Shown: in pieces, positions 7,134 to 14,062 of the stretch | How the letters are laid out: each line of letters begins with the position of its first letter | Position numbering within the stretch: the first letter of the stretch is position 1 | From: Candidatus Sulfotelmatobacter sp. | GTDB taxonomy: Bacteria; Acidobacteriota; Terriglobia; Terriglobales; Acidobacteriaceae | Direction: 5' to 3' | DNA length: 15,508 nucleotides | NCBI GenBank assembly: GCA_030045935.1 | Contig: JASIEN010000035.1 | Span: 1-15,508 of the forward strand | Program-made: the position numbers and the translations under genes | The notes under the pieces: model-generated | Told to the model about the DNA's origin: nothing | Database searches by the model: none | What the model saw: only the letters and a program-made list of their open reading frames with translations

Positions 7134-8228
7134 ATGCTGCTGCAGGAAAACATCTCCCTCGCGCCGCTGACCACATTCAACATCGGAGGCCCTGCCCGCT
7201 ACTTCGTCGAAGCCAAAACTATTGGCGAGGTGCAGGAGGCGGTTGCATTTGCGCGCTCGCGCGATCTGTCGCTATTCATTCTCGGCGGTGGAAGCAACTT
7301 GCTTGTCTCGGATGAAGGCTGGCCCGGCTTGGTGCTGAAGATCGCCATTCAGGGCATCGATCAGCGAACGGGCAAAGATAAAGACGAAAACGGCCACATC
7401 GTGTTCGATGTTGGCGCGGGCGAATGTTGGGACAAGTTCGTCTCGCGCATGGTTGCGCTGCGCTTCGCGGGCGTCGAATGCCTCAGCGGAATTCCCGGCA
7501 GTGTCGGCGGAACTCCCGTGCAGAATGTCGGTGCCTATGGCCAGGACGTGGGCGAGACGATCGCGTCGGTGCAGGTTCTAGACCTGAAAGATAATCAGGT
7601 GCGCGAGCTGTGCGCTGAGGCCTGCCAGTTCGGATACCGCTCGAGCATTTTTAATGCTAGCGAGCGCGGACGCTTTATCGTCCTTCGTGTCAGCTACGCG
7701 CTCACGCCGAATGGCGCGCCCAGAATCGCCTACGCGGATTTGAAGCGCCATTTCGCCGGGCGCGATGCTCCCAATCTTGCCGAAACCCGCGAGGCCGTAC
7801 GCCACATTCGCGCCTTGAAGGGAATGCTCATCGTTCCCGGAGATCCCGATTCGAAGAGCGCTGGATCGTTCTTCAAGAACCCAGTCGTCTCGGAAGAGCA
7901 GCACGAGGAGTTGAAGCGCTGCGCGGCCGCCCGTGGCCTCACGTTGCCAAGCTATCCCGCACTCCAGACCCGCAAGAAGGTGTCGGCGGCGTGGCTGGTC
8001 GAACGCTCCGGCTTCTCCAAAGGATTTGGCTTTGGTCGCGTCGGCATTTCCTCCAAACATGCGCTGGCGATTGTGAATCGCGGCGGCGCCACCGCAGCCG
8101 ATGTACTCGCGCTCCAGGAGCAGATTCAGCACCGGGTCGAAGAAATCTGGGGCGTACGTCTTGACCCCGAGCCCGTGCTCCTGGGCATGCCTGCTCCAAC
8201 CGAAGGACTCGCAGAATTTGCGAAGTGA
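7134..8228 (+). CDS. murB: UDP-N-acetylenolpyruvoylglucosamine reductase (MurB, type I-like)
   Basis: MurB reduces UDP-GlcNAc-enolpyruvate to UDP-MurNAc with NADPH and FAD, the second committed step of peptidoglycan synthesis, in the cytoplasm. From the ATG at 7134 it is 364 aa. The FAD domain opens with PLTTFNIGGPARYF and includes LGGGSNLLVSD and SGIPGSVGGTPVQNVGAYGQ. Catalytic residues are in place: Arg169 in FGYRSSIF, Ser245 in SAGSFFKNP and Glu346 in LDPEPV. The C-terminal domain (SFFKNPVVS, AAWLVERSG) follows the longer E. coli-like type. The frame extends to a GTG at 7095, but the ATG at 7134 has GAGAAG upstream at good spacing and starts at the normal family position. The gene is isolated here, not inside a dcw cell-wall cluster. 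Confidence 0.95.
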   Translation: MLLQENISLAPLTTFNIGGPARYFVEAKTIGEVQEAVAFARSRDLSLFILGGGSNLLVSDEGWPGLVLKIAIQGIDQRTGKDKDENGHIVFDVGAGECWDKFVSRMVALRFAGVECLSGIPGSVGGTPVQNVGAYGQDVGETIASVQVLDLKDNQVRELCAEACQFGYRSSIFNASERGRFIVLRVSYALTPNGAPRIAYADLKRHFAGRDAPNLAETREAVRHIRALKGMLIVPGDPDSKSAGSFFKNPVVSEEQHEELKRCAAARGLTLPSYPALQTRKKVSAAWLVERSGFSKGFGFGRVGISSKHALAIVNRGGATAADVLALQEQIQHRVEEIWGVRLDPEPVLLGMPAPTEGLAEFAK

Positions 8229-8548
8229 GCCGGTTCAGCACCTGGACTGTGCCGTAACTTCGTTTGCCAGCCAAATCTTCCTAATAAAAAGCGGGCTGCC
8301 AATCCCCTGCGCATTACCTGGCCTGTGGAAAACTCCGCCCGATCCCCTTGATTCGCCTCCCAACGAATGAATTTTACTGGCTTGGAATCAATGGGTTACA
8401 TAGGTTTTGCTTCCGCTTAAGAAAAAACGCTTGCATGTTTTATAGTGTTGTAGTTAACTATAACAGCACGACGCGCCTTGGAGTTCTTTGGTCCCGCGAG
8501 CGGTTCTGGCGACCTCCTTGGCAAAAGAGGTTTAAAGGAGAGATTAAG
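8229..8548 (+). promoter_or_regulatory. murB-to-8549 intergenic region with promoter and leader
   Basis: The first 180 bp show nothing recognisable. A promoter-like stretch lies at 8417-8446 and a near-palindrome follows at 8447-8464. The remaining ~84 nt form the leader of the next gene. An open frame runs through this region in frame with that gene from about 8348, but it lacks a ribosome site and lies upstream of a clear Shine-Dalgarno and signal peptide start. Confidence 0.5.
8417..8464 (+). promoter_or_regulatory. Candidate sigma-70-like promoter with overlapping 18-bp operator
   Basis: TTAAGA (8417-8422) and TATAGT (8441-8446) are separated by 18 bp and make a plausible -35/-10 pair. 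Directly downstream is GTTgTAGTTAACTAtAAC (8447-8464), an 18-bp palindrome with one imperfect (G/T) position pair and the perfect core TAGTTAACTA. It would cover the transcription start, a classic repressor position. An alternative -35 (TTGCAT, 8431-8436) cannot be excluded. The cognate regulator is unknown. Confidence 0.45.
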
Positions 8549-9109
8549 ATGAAATCGATTCGAGTTGTGCTGGTTGTCTTCCTGGCAGCGATTTCCACCG
8601 CAGCTTTGGCTCAGTCTCACTCACAAGAATCTCAAGCCCCGTCGGATGCACAAAAGTCCTTCGACAAATTGAAAACCCTGGCGGGAGATTGGGAAGGCAA
8701 GGCATCAACCGATCCGCCAGTAGAGGGGATGGGCAACAGCTCCCTGCACATTACCATGCGCGTCACCTCACGCGGCAACGCGCTCGTCCACGAGATGCAG
8801 GAAAGTGGAACGCCCCTGGATGCGACGAAGTATGACCATCCGGTGACGATGTTTTTCGTCGATAACGATCAGATCAATCTCGTCCATTATTGCGACGCGG
8901 GCAATCGTCCACACATGGTGGCGCGCAGATCGGATGACGGGAAAACCCTGGAGTTCGACTTTGCCGATCTCTCTGGTGGCACACAATACGGCCACATGCA
9001 CCATGCCGTATTCACTTTTGTCGACGCCAACCACCACACTGAGGACTGGACTTACATGATGCCCGGGGACAAACCCATGCACGCGCACATGGATCTGCAG
9101 CGCAAATAA
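8549..9109 (+). CDS. Secreted protein of unknown function, His-rich C-terminus
   Basis: This 186-aa protein begins with a clear Sec signal peptide (MKSIRVVLVVFLAAISTAALA, cleavage probably near AQS), so it is exported. The mature part begins with a Gln/Ser/Ala-rich linker, then KLKTLAGDWEGKA, the opening seen in many small lipocalin-like or DUF1579-type beta-barrel proteins. Alternating beta-strand-like segments follow. The last third is rich in His (GHMHHAVFTF, ANHHTEDW, MHAHMD), with seven His in about 36 residues. That could suit metal or haem binding, but this is inference. The ATG at 8549 is chosen because AAAGGAGA lies 7-8 nt upstream and the signal peptide starts there. It appears to be transcribed from its own promoter. 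I do not recognise a named family with certainty. Confidence 0.75.
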   Translation: MKSIRVVLVVFLAAISTAALAQSHSQESQAPSDAQKSFDKLKTLAGDWEGKASTDPPVEGMGNSSLHITMRVTSRGNALVHEMQESGTPLDATKYDHPVTMFFVDNDQINLVHYCDAGNRPHMVARRSDDGKTLEFDFADLSGGTQYGHMHHAVFTFVDANHHTEDWTYMMPGDKPMHAHMDLQRK

Positions 9110-9192
9110 CGGCACTACTTTGGGCAGGATTGACGGCGGATCATAAAAGTAGCTGAAGCATTCTATCTGGCAGGAACGAACGGAAAAAGAAC

Positions 9193-9618
9193 ATGGATCG
9201 CGAGTGGAATGACAATCAGCCGATTTATCGCCAGCTTCGCGATCGCGTCGTGGCGATGATCCTCGACGGCGTGCTGAAAGAGGGCGATGCCCTGCCCTCG
9301 GTGCGCAACGTGGCGGCTGAATACCGGGTGAATCCACTCACCGTTCTGAAGGGATATCAGCAATTGGTGGACGAAGGCTTTGTCGAAACAAAGCGGGGGT
9401 TGGGAATGTTCGTTAGAGAAGGCGTGCGTGATCTTCTGCTCGAAGGCGAACGGCAAAAATTTCTTGCCGAGGAGTGGCCGCGGGTTCAGGAAACGATTCA
9501 GCGGCTTGGCCTGAAGGCAGAAAGCTTGCTGAGTGCGCCCCCGAACGGCCGGCCGAACTTGCACGCCGCCGAAGAGCCAAAGCCAAAAACCTCAGTCGCT
9601 CGAAAGGAGGAGCGCTAA
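9193..9618 (+). CDS. GntR-family transcriptional regulator, YtrA subfamily
   Basis: This short (141 aa) GntR regulator has an N-terminal winged helix-turn-helix (about residues 8-75: PIYRQLRDRVVAMILDG, LPSVRNVAAEYRVNPLTVLK, GFVETKRGLGMFV). Only a short helical tail follows in place of a ligand-binding domain, the YtrA-type layout. Such proteins usually repress the ABC transporter operon they head. Here the ABC ATPase starts 4 nt after the stop, and its Shine-Dalgarno lies in the last gntR codons. The C-terminus (about 110-141) is charged and probably disordered. Autorepression from the upstream 83-bp gap is likely but no clear operator is visible. The start ATG is preceded by an A-rich, weak ribosome site. 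Confidence 0.9.
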   Translation: MDREWNDNQPIYRQLRDRVVAMILDGVLKEGDALPSVRNVAAEYRVNPLTVLKGYQQLVDEGFVETKRGLGMFVREGVRDLLLEGERQKFLAEEWPRVQETIQRLGLKAESLLSAPPNGRPNLHAAEEPKPKTSVARKEER

Positions 9619-9622
9619 CGTC

Positions 9623-10501
9623 ATGGCATGCATAGAAGCCCACGCGCTGCGCAAAACCTACGGCAGCACAGTCGCACTCGACAACGTCGATCTGCGAGTA
9701 GACGAAGGCCGCATCCTCGGGCTTATCGGCCCCAACGGAGCGGGTAAAACGACGGCGCTCAATGCGATTCTCGGTCTCACTCCCTTTCAGGGAGAGTTGC
9801 GAGTGTTAGGACGCGATCCCTGGAAGGAACGCGATCAGCTCATGCGGGATGTTTGTTTCATCGCCGATGTCGCTGTTCTGCCGCGCTGGATGCGGGTTTC
9901 GCAGGCGCTCGAGTTTGTCGACGGTGTGCACCCCCGGTTTGATCGGGCGAAGGCCGAAGGTTTTCTGGCAAAGACGGCGATCAAGCGCGCCAGCAGGGTG
10001 CGAGAGCTGTCAAAGGGCATGGTAATGCAACTGCATCTTGCGCTGGTCATGGCAATTGATGCGAGATTGCTGGTGCTCGACGAGCCGACCCTGGGCCTGG
10101 ACATTCTCTATCGCAAGCAGTTCTACGATTCGCTGCTGAACGATTATTTCGACCGGAGCCGCACGATTGTCGTGACTACGCATCTGGTTGAAGAAGTTCA
10201 GCACGTCCTCACCGATCTGATGTTCATCAACCATGGGCGCATAGTGCTGAACTGCACGATGGAAGAGTTCGAGTCGCGTTATGCGGAAGTGAAGGTGAAG
10301 CCCGAGAAGCTCGCCGCTGCGCAGGCTTTGAAACCGATTCAGGAACGGCAGGTTTTCGGGCGAAGCGTCCTGCTTTTTGATCACGCGGACCGCCAGCAGT
10401 TGGCTGCTCTGGGCGAAGTTCGCACGCCCAGCATCGCGGATTTGTTTGTTGCGGTGATGGGGGATGAAAAGCCGGAGACAGCTCAAGGAGCAGTTCGATG
10501 A
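9623..10501 (+). CDS. ABC transporter ATP-binding protein (YtrB/BcrA type)
   Basis: This 292-aa cytoplasmic ATPase of an ABC-2 type exporter has Walker A (GPNGAGKTT) at about residues 36-44, signature LSKGM at 129-133, Walker B (LLVLDEPTLGLD) at 149-160 and the switch His (VVTTH) at 187. A C-terminal ~80-residue domain (EVKVKPEKLAAAQAL onward) follows. The LSKGM form is common in this subfamily. The ATG at 9623 has an excellent AAAGGAGGAG at 9603-9612. The frame is open further upstream inside gntR, but that is not coding. The stop overlaps the permease start by 4 bp, so the two are translationally coupled and form one transporter. The substrate is unknown; relatives export antibiotics or act in envelope stress. 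Confidence 0.93.
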   Translation: MACIEAHALRKTYGSTVALDNVDLRVDEGRILGLIGPNGAGKTTALNAILGLTPFQGELRVLGRDPWKERDQLMRDVCFIADVAVLPRWMRVSQALEFVDGVHPRFDRAKAEGFLAKTAIKRASRVRELSKGMVMQLHLALVMAIDARLLVLDEPTLGLDILYRKQFYDSLLNDYFDRSRTIVVTTHLVEEVQHVLTDLMFINHGRIVLNCTMEEFESRYAEVKVKPEKLAAAQALKPIQERQVFGRSVLLFDHADRQQLAALGEVRTPSIADLFVAVMGDEKPETAQGAVR

Positions 10502-11433
10502 ACACTCAATCGAATACCGTGCAAGAGTCCGCGCTCGAGTCGCAGCGTGTCGCGCCAGCAGTGCTGTCGGCGACGCGGCCGCTGTACTGGTCGGTGCGTC
10601 GTGAGCTGTGGGAGAACCGTTCCATCTACGTCGCACCCATGGCGGTCGCGGGGGTCATTGTGTTCGGTTATCTGATCGCCTTGATCCACGTGCCTCGGCC
10701 CATTCAAGAGATGGCCGCGCACCACCACGACATTCCGCACCTCACATTTCAGGATCCCTACAATGTCGCGTCCGGTTTCATCATGGGCACGGCGCTGATC
10801 GTCGGTGTCTTTTATTGCCTCGACGCGCTTTATGGCGAACGCCGCGATCGCAGCATCCTGTTCTGGAAGTCGCTGCCAGTTTCCGACCTCACCGCTGTGC
10901 TTTCGAAGGCATGCATTGCGCTACTGGTGCTCCCGCTGATCACCATGGCCATCACGGTCGCGACACATTGGATCATGTTCCTGCTCAATAGCGCCGCGCT
11001 GCTCGCACGGGGACAGAGTGTGGCCGCATTGTGGTCGCAATTGCCCCTTTTCCGGATGGATTTGGCGTTGTTCTATCACCTTTTCAGCATGCATGTGCTG
11101 TGGTGGGCGCCCATCTATGCGTGGCTGCTGCTGGTCTCTGCGTGGGCGCGACGGGCAACGTTTCTGTGGGCCTTTCTGCCGCCGCTATCGGTCAGCATTC
11201 TGGAGAAGATCCTGTTTGGCACGTCCCATTTCACCAGCATGCTGAATTACCGGTTTTCTGGAGATGCGACAGTGGGTGCGGCAACAGCGGGGAGTTTTCC
11301 CTTTGACCCCAACATGACCCATCTCACTCCGGGCAGGTTTCTGAGCATACCGGGCCTGTGGATCGGATTGCTGATAGCCGCGGCATTGCTTGCGGCAGCT
11401 GTGCAACTGCGCAGATATCGCGATCCGATGTGA
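10498..11433 (+). CDS. ABC-2 type transporter permease
   Basis: This 311-aa integral-membrane subunit partners the preceding ATPase, whose stop codon it overlaps (ATGA). It has about six hydrophobic segments, near residues 44-63, 93-110, 134-163, 195-215, 221-238 and 287-302. After the second helix comes YGERRDRSILFWKSLPVSD, the cytoplasmic motif of ABC-2 permeases that contacts the ATPase. A His-rich loop (HHHDIPH, about 75-81) and a second polar loop (about 240-283) probably face outside. The single-permease arrangement suggests a homodimer with two ATPases. Which molecule it moves cannot be told from the sequence. Confidence 0.88.
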   Translation: MNTQSNTVQESALESQRVAPAVLSATRPLYWSVRRELWENRSIYVAPMAVAGVIVFGYLIALIHVPRPIQEMAAHHHDIPHLTFQDPYNVASGFIMGTALIVGVFYCLDALYGERRDRSILFWKSLPVSDLTAVLSKACIALLVLPLITMAITVATHWIMFLLNSAALLARGQSVAALWSQLPLFRMDLALFYHLFSMHVLWWAPIYAWLLLVSAWARRATFLWAFLPPLSVSILEKILFGTSHFTSMLNYRFSGDATVGAATAGSFPFDPNMTHLTPGRFLSIPGLWIGLLIAAALLAAAVQLRRYRDPM

Positions 11434-11441
11434 TGGCCGTT

Positions 11442-11455
11442 CGAACGAATGTTCG
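11442..11455. promoter_or_regulatory. Palindromic site resembling a GAAC-N4-GTTC (SOS-box-like) element
   Basis: CGAAC-GAAT-GTTCG is a perfect 5+5 dyad and fits the GAAC-N4-GTTC layout of Gram-positive LexA boxes. It overlaps a second palindrome, CGTTCGAACG (11438-11447). It lies in the 37-bp gap between the permease and the next gene, just upstream of that gene's Shine-Dalgarno. Function is inferred; chance occurrence is possible. Confidence 0.3.
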
Positions 11456-11470
11456 TAGAAGGAGAATGTT

Positions 11471-11692
11471 ATGAGCACTGCCGGAATCACCCACCCTCTC
11501 GAATCGCCAAATTTGCGGACGAAGATCGTCGTCGTCTACTACGTGCTCACCATCTTTACCGGCGGGTTTCTGTTGTTCTTTCACGGCCGCATGGCTCTTC
11601 TTGTCGATTTCATCGTAAGCATCCTCTATGTCGCGGTGACCGCCCTGCTCTATCTGTGGTCCAGTTCGGCGAGTAGCGGAGAAAAGCGCTGA
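11471..11692 (+). CDS. Small two-helix membrane protein, unknown function
   Basis: This 73-aa protein has a polar N-terminus, two hydrophobic helices (about residues 18-37 and 43-63) separated by the short turn HGRMAL, and a Ser-rich, Lys/Arg-ended tail. It has a strong AGAAGGAG (11457-11464) 6 nt before its ATG, and its stop lies 3 nt before the next start, so it is very probably a real, co-translated member of the operon. I do not recognise a family. Its size and place next to an ABC permease would suit an accessory or regulatory subunit, but that is inference. Confidence 0.75.
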   Translation: MSTAGITHPLESPNLRTKIVVVYYVLTIFTGGFLLFFHGRMALLVDFIVSILYVAVTALLYLWSSSASSGEKR

Positions 11693-11695
11693 ACT

Positions 11696-12427
11696 ATGCG
11701 AACTCCTCTGTTGGTCCTTCATATTCTTTCAGGCAGCCTGGGGATGCTATCCGGCTTTGCGGCGATGGCGCTGCGTAAGGGATCGCGACGGCATGGACTC
11801 GCCGGAGACGTGTTTGTCATATCGATGCTCACGCTCGCCACGAGCGGGGCGACACTCGCGCTGATGAAACACGAAATGAGCAACTTTCTTGGCGGTTTGT
11901 TCACGGGCTACCTGGTGGCGACGGCGTGGATGACGGCTCGCCGTTCAGACAAGGACTGGCGGACCGGGATATTCGATTGGATTGGCTTGCTGGCGGCGCT
12001 GACAGTGGCAACCATTAACGCGACCTACGGATTGGAGGCGGCGTTCAGCCCAACCGGGATGAAGGATGGGTATCCGGTGGGGCCTTTCGCGTTCATGGGT
12101 TCGGTCGCCCTGTTTGCAGTCGTGGGTGACATTCGCATGCTGGTGCGCGGTGGCGTCTCCGCCACGCAGCGGCTGGGACGTCATTTGTGGCGCATGTGTT
12201 TCGCGCAGTTCATCGCGGCCATGTCTATCTTTCTGGCTCGGGCCGAGCTGTTCCCCGCGTTTATGCACAAGACCGGCATGCTTTATCTGCTGAGCTTCCT
12301 GCCTCTGCTGGTGATGTTTTTCTGGATGGTCCAAGTCCGCTACTCAGGAAGAGCCAATCGAACCAAGACATTCATGGCCCGCGCGGCTGGCCATGGACTG
12401 AATTCCTGTAAGGAGTTTCGAGTATGA
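11696..12427 (+). CDS. Multi-helix membrane protein with His motif, DUF2306-like layout
   Basis: This 243-aa integral-membrane protein has about seven hydrophobic segments. The N-terminus reads LHILSGSLGMLSGF followed by RKGSRRHGLAGDVF (His9, His33), and near the end RLGRHLWRMCF (His163). This succession matches the MHLLSA / FHRWNGRIY / THRRWALRMF pattern in the next gene, so the two look distantly related, although overall similarity is low. Paired His residues at helix ends could ligate haem or metal; this is inference. It starts 3 nt after the small membrane gene, with only a distant GGAG, suggesting coupling, and overlaps the next gene by 4 bp. No biochemical role is known to me. Confidence 0.75.
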   Translation: MRTPLLVLHILSGSLGMLSGFAAMALRKGSRRHGLAGDVFVISMLTLATSGATLALMKHEMSNFLGGLFTGYLVATAWMTARRSDKDWRTGIFDWIGLLAALTVATINATYGLEAAFSPTGMKDGYPVGPFAFMGSVALFAVVGDIRMLVRGGVSATQRLGRHLWRMCFAQFIAAMSIFLARAELFPAFMHKTGMLYLLSFLPLLVMFFWMVQVRYSGRANRTKTFMARAAGHGLNSCKEFRV

Positions 12428-13629
12428 GCACCGCAGTTCTGCCAAAAATTTCCATTGCTGGTTGGGAAATGAGTGCCGTTGCTGACAAGAGCTTGAAAGC
12501 GGCTACGCGCTTCTGGTTTGGGGTGACCGTGCTGGGCCAATTGGCGTTCGGATTTGCCGTGGCGGCGTTTTATGGCCTGACGGCCTGGCGCGGCGATTAT
12601 CACGGGTGGACGATCACCAACGGCCACATGCCCGGCATCACCCCACGCACGCCTGCTGTTGCCATGCATTTGCTGTCGGCGGTCATCATCATGCTCGCGG
12701 GAGCGGTGCAGTTGGTTCCCGGCGTACGAAACCGTTTCCCGGTTTTTCATCGTTGGAACGGGCGCATCTACATGCTGACCGCTGTGCTGCTCAGTGGTGC
12801 CGGAATTTATATGACCTGGAGCAGGGGAAGCGTCGGAGACATTCCACAACATCTCGGCAGCACGCTGAACCTTGTGCTGATCTGGGTTTTCGCCGCTCTC
12901 GCGCTGCGCTACGCGCTGGCGCGCGATTTTTCAACCCACCGCCGCTGGGCCTTGCGCATGTTCATCGTGGTGAGCGGGTCCTGGTTTATCCGAATCATGC
13001 TTTTTCTGACGTTGTTAGTTTTCAAAGGGCCGATCGGTTTTGATCCGACCACGTTTACCGGGACTTATCTTACGTTTCTGTCGTTCGCGGATTATTTGCT
13101 GCCACTGGCCATTCTCGAACTCTATTTCCTCGCGCAGGCACGCCCCGGCGCGCTGCGTCGCATGGCCATGGCGGGAGTGCTTTTTGTGCTCACACTCGTC
13201 ATGGCAGCCGGGCTTTTTGCCGTGACCATGGCGATCTGGGTGCCTCAGGTCAAAGCCGGATTCGATTCGCGCATATCGATTGCCGAGACCCTCTTGAAAA
13301 CGATTGATTCCAGTGGCAGCGACGCGGCGGTAAAGCAGTATCACGAACTGAAAGCCGCGGCTCCTCCTAGTTACAACTTTGACGAAGCCGAGCTCAACCA
13401 TTTGGGATACCAACTACTTAACAAAAAGAAGCTCAAGGAAGCCATTCGTATTTTCCAGCTCAATGTTGAGACATATCCCAAATCGAGCAATGTTTACGAC
13501 AGCCTCGGCGAAGCTTACATGGACAATGGCAATAAACCACTAGCCATCGCTAATTACGAGAAATCGCTTGAGTTGAACCCCGAGAATTTGAATGCTGTGA
13601 AGATGATCCAGAAGATTAAGGCGCGGTAA
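12424..13629 (+). CDS. DUF2306 membrane protein fused to C-terminal TPR repeats
   Basis: This 401-aa two-part protein begins with an N-terminal membrane domain (about residues 30-275, six to seven helices) that carries the DUF2306 signature: MHLLSAVIIMLAGAVQLVPG with His82, FPVFHRWNGRIY with His109 and STHRRWALRMF with His172. After a final helix (about 250-272) comes a soluble C-terminal region. Residues about 321-354 (AELNHLGYQLLNKKKLKEA) and 355-388 (NVYDSLGEAYMDNGNKPLA) form two tetratricopeptide repeats. This TPR tail closely resembles the tail attached to many secreted beta-lactamase-like serine hydrolases (recalled), so it seems a mobile module. The ATG has TAAGGAG 8 nt upstream and overlaps the previous stop. 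Function is unknown; the TPR part suggests a protein partner. Confidence 0.82.
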   Translation: MSTAVLPKISIAGWEMSAVADKSLKAATRFWFGVTVLGQLAFGFAVAAFYGLTAWRGDYHGWTITNGHMPGITPRTPAVAMHLLSAVIIMLAGAVQLVPGVRNRFPVFHRWNGRIYMLTAVLLSGAGIYMTWSRGSVGDIPQHLGSTLNLVLIWVFAALALRYALARDFSTHRRWALRMFIVVSGSWFIRIMLFLTLLVFKGPIGFDPTTFTGTYLTFLSFADYLLPLAILELYFLAQARPGALRRMAMAGVLFVLTLVMAAGLFAVTMAIWVPQVKAGFDSRISIAETLLKTIDSSGSDAAVKQYHELKAAAPPSYNFDEAELNHLGYQLLNKKKLKEAIRIFQLNVETYPKSSNVYDSLGEAYMDNGNKPLAIANYEKSLELNPENLNAVKMIQKIKAR

Positions 13630-13686
13630 GGCACACCCAGCGCATCGCCGTGTGGGAAAAGATGTTCGACAGGAGTCTCCCATGGT

Positions 13687-14052
13687 TTGCGAAAAAAAGC
13701 TTTGCGAATTGTGCTGGTGATTATCGGGCTGCTGTTCGTTGCTGCGATTATCGGCATGATGATGGTGCGCGGCCAGGAGGATCTCGAAATGATGCTCAGC
13801 CTCTATGTCACGCTGGGCGTCTTTCTGCTGATCGCTGCTCGCAACCCTTCGGCGCATCGCAGCCTGATCGCGTTTACCATTTGGTCCAGCTTTGCGCACG
13901 CGGCGGTGATGTGTGTGCAGTCGCTTTATGACATTGCCGAGCGCAGGCATCTGGTTATCGGCTCGACTCTGTTCATCACCATCAGAGGCGTTTTGTTGGC
14001 GCTGAGTCTTGTGCCATCGGGCGGCCCTGTCGACGCTCGCCAGATCAACTGA
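13687..14052 (+). CDS. Small four-helix membrane protein, DUF6632-like; start region possibly frameshifted
   Basis: From a TTG at 13687 the frame gives 121 aa with four hydrophobic helices. The segment MMLSLYVTLGVFLLIAARNPSAHRSLIAFTIWSSFAHAAVM is what I associate with DUF6632 proteins. No function is known. The start is odd. AGGAG at 13671-13675 is ideally placed (6 nt) for the ATG at 13682, but that ATG is out of frame with the protein and meets a stop after 12 codons. One extra A in the A7 run at 13692-13698 would join it to the main frame as MVCEKKALRIV. So either the TTG is used at a long spacing (11 nt), or there is a sequencing error, mutation or slippage. The gene is followed 10 nt later by the DUF4386 gene. 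Confidence 0.7.
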   Translation: MRKKALRIVLVIIGLLFVAAIIGMMMVRGQEDLEMMLSLYVTLGVFLLIAARNPSAHRSLIAFTIWSSFAHAAVMCVQSLYDIAERRHLVIGSTLFITIRGVLLALSLVPSGGPVDARQIN

Positions 14053-14062
14053 AGGAGTTCTC

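Noticed and set aside
7578..8132. Minus-strand open frame of 184 codons inside murB
   Set aside because: It is antisense to an intact murB and has no recognisable features.
8348..8548. 67-codon N-terminal extension of the secreted protein
   Set aside because: It would read through the promoter, operator and leader. The Shine-Dalgarno and signal peptide clearly mark the start at 8549.
9115..9152. CTACTTT / AAAGTAG inverted repeat upstream of gntR
   Set aside because: The arms are 7 bp with a 24-nt gap. It could be paired operator half sites, but the match is too short to claim.
9995..10030. LSKGM instead of LSGGQ in the ABC ATPase as a sign of degeneration
   Set aside because: This form is common in YtrB/BcrA-type ATPases, and Walker A, Walker B and the switch His are intact.
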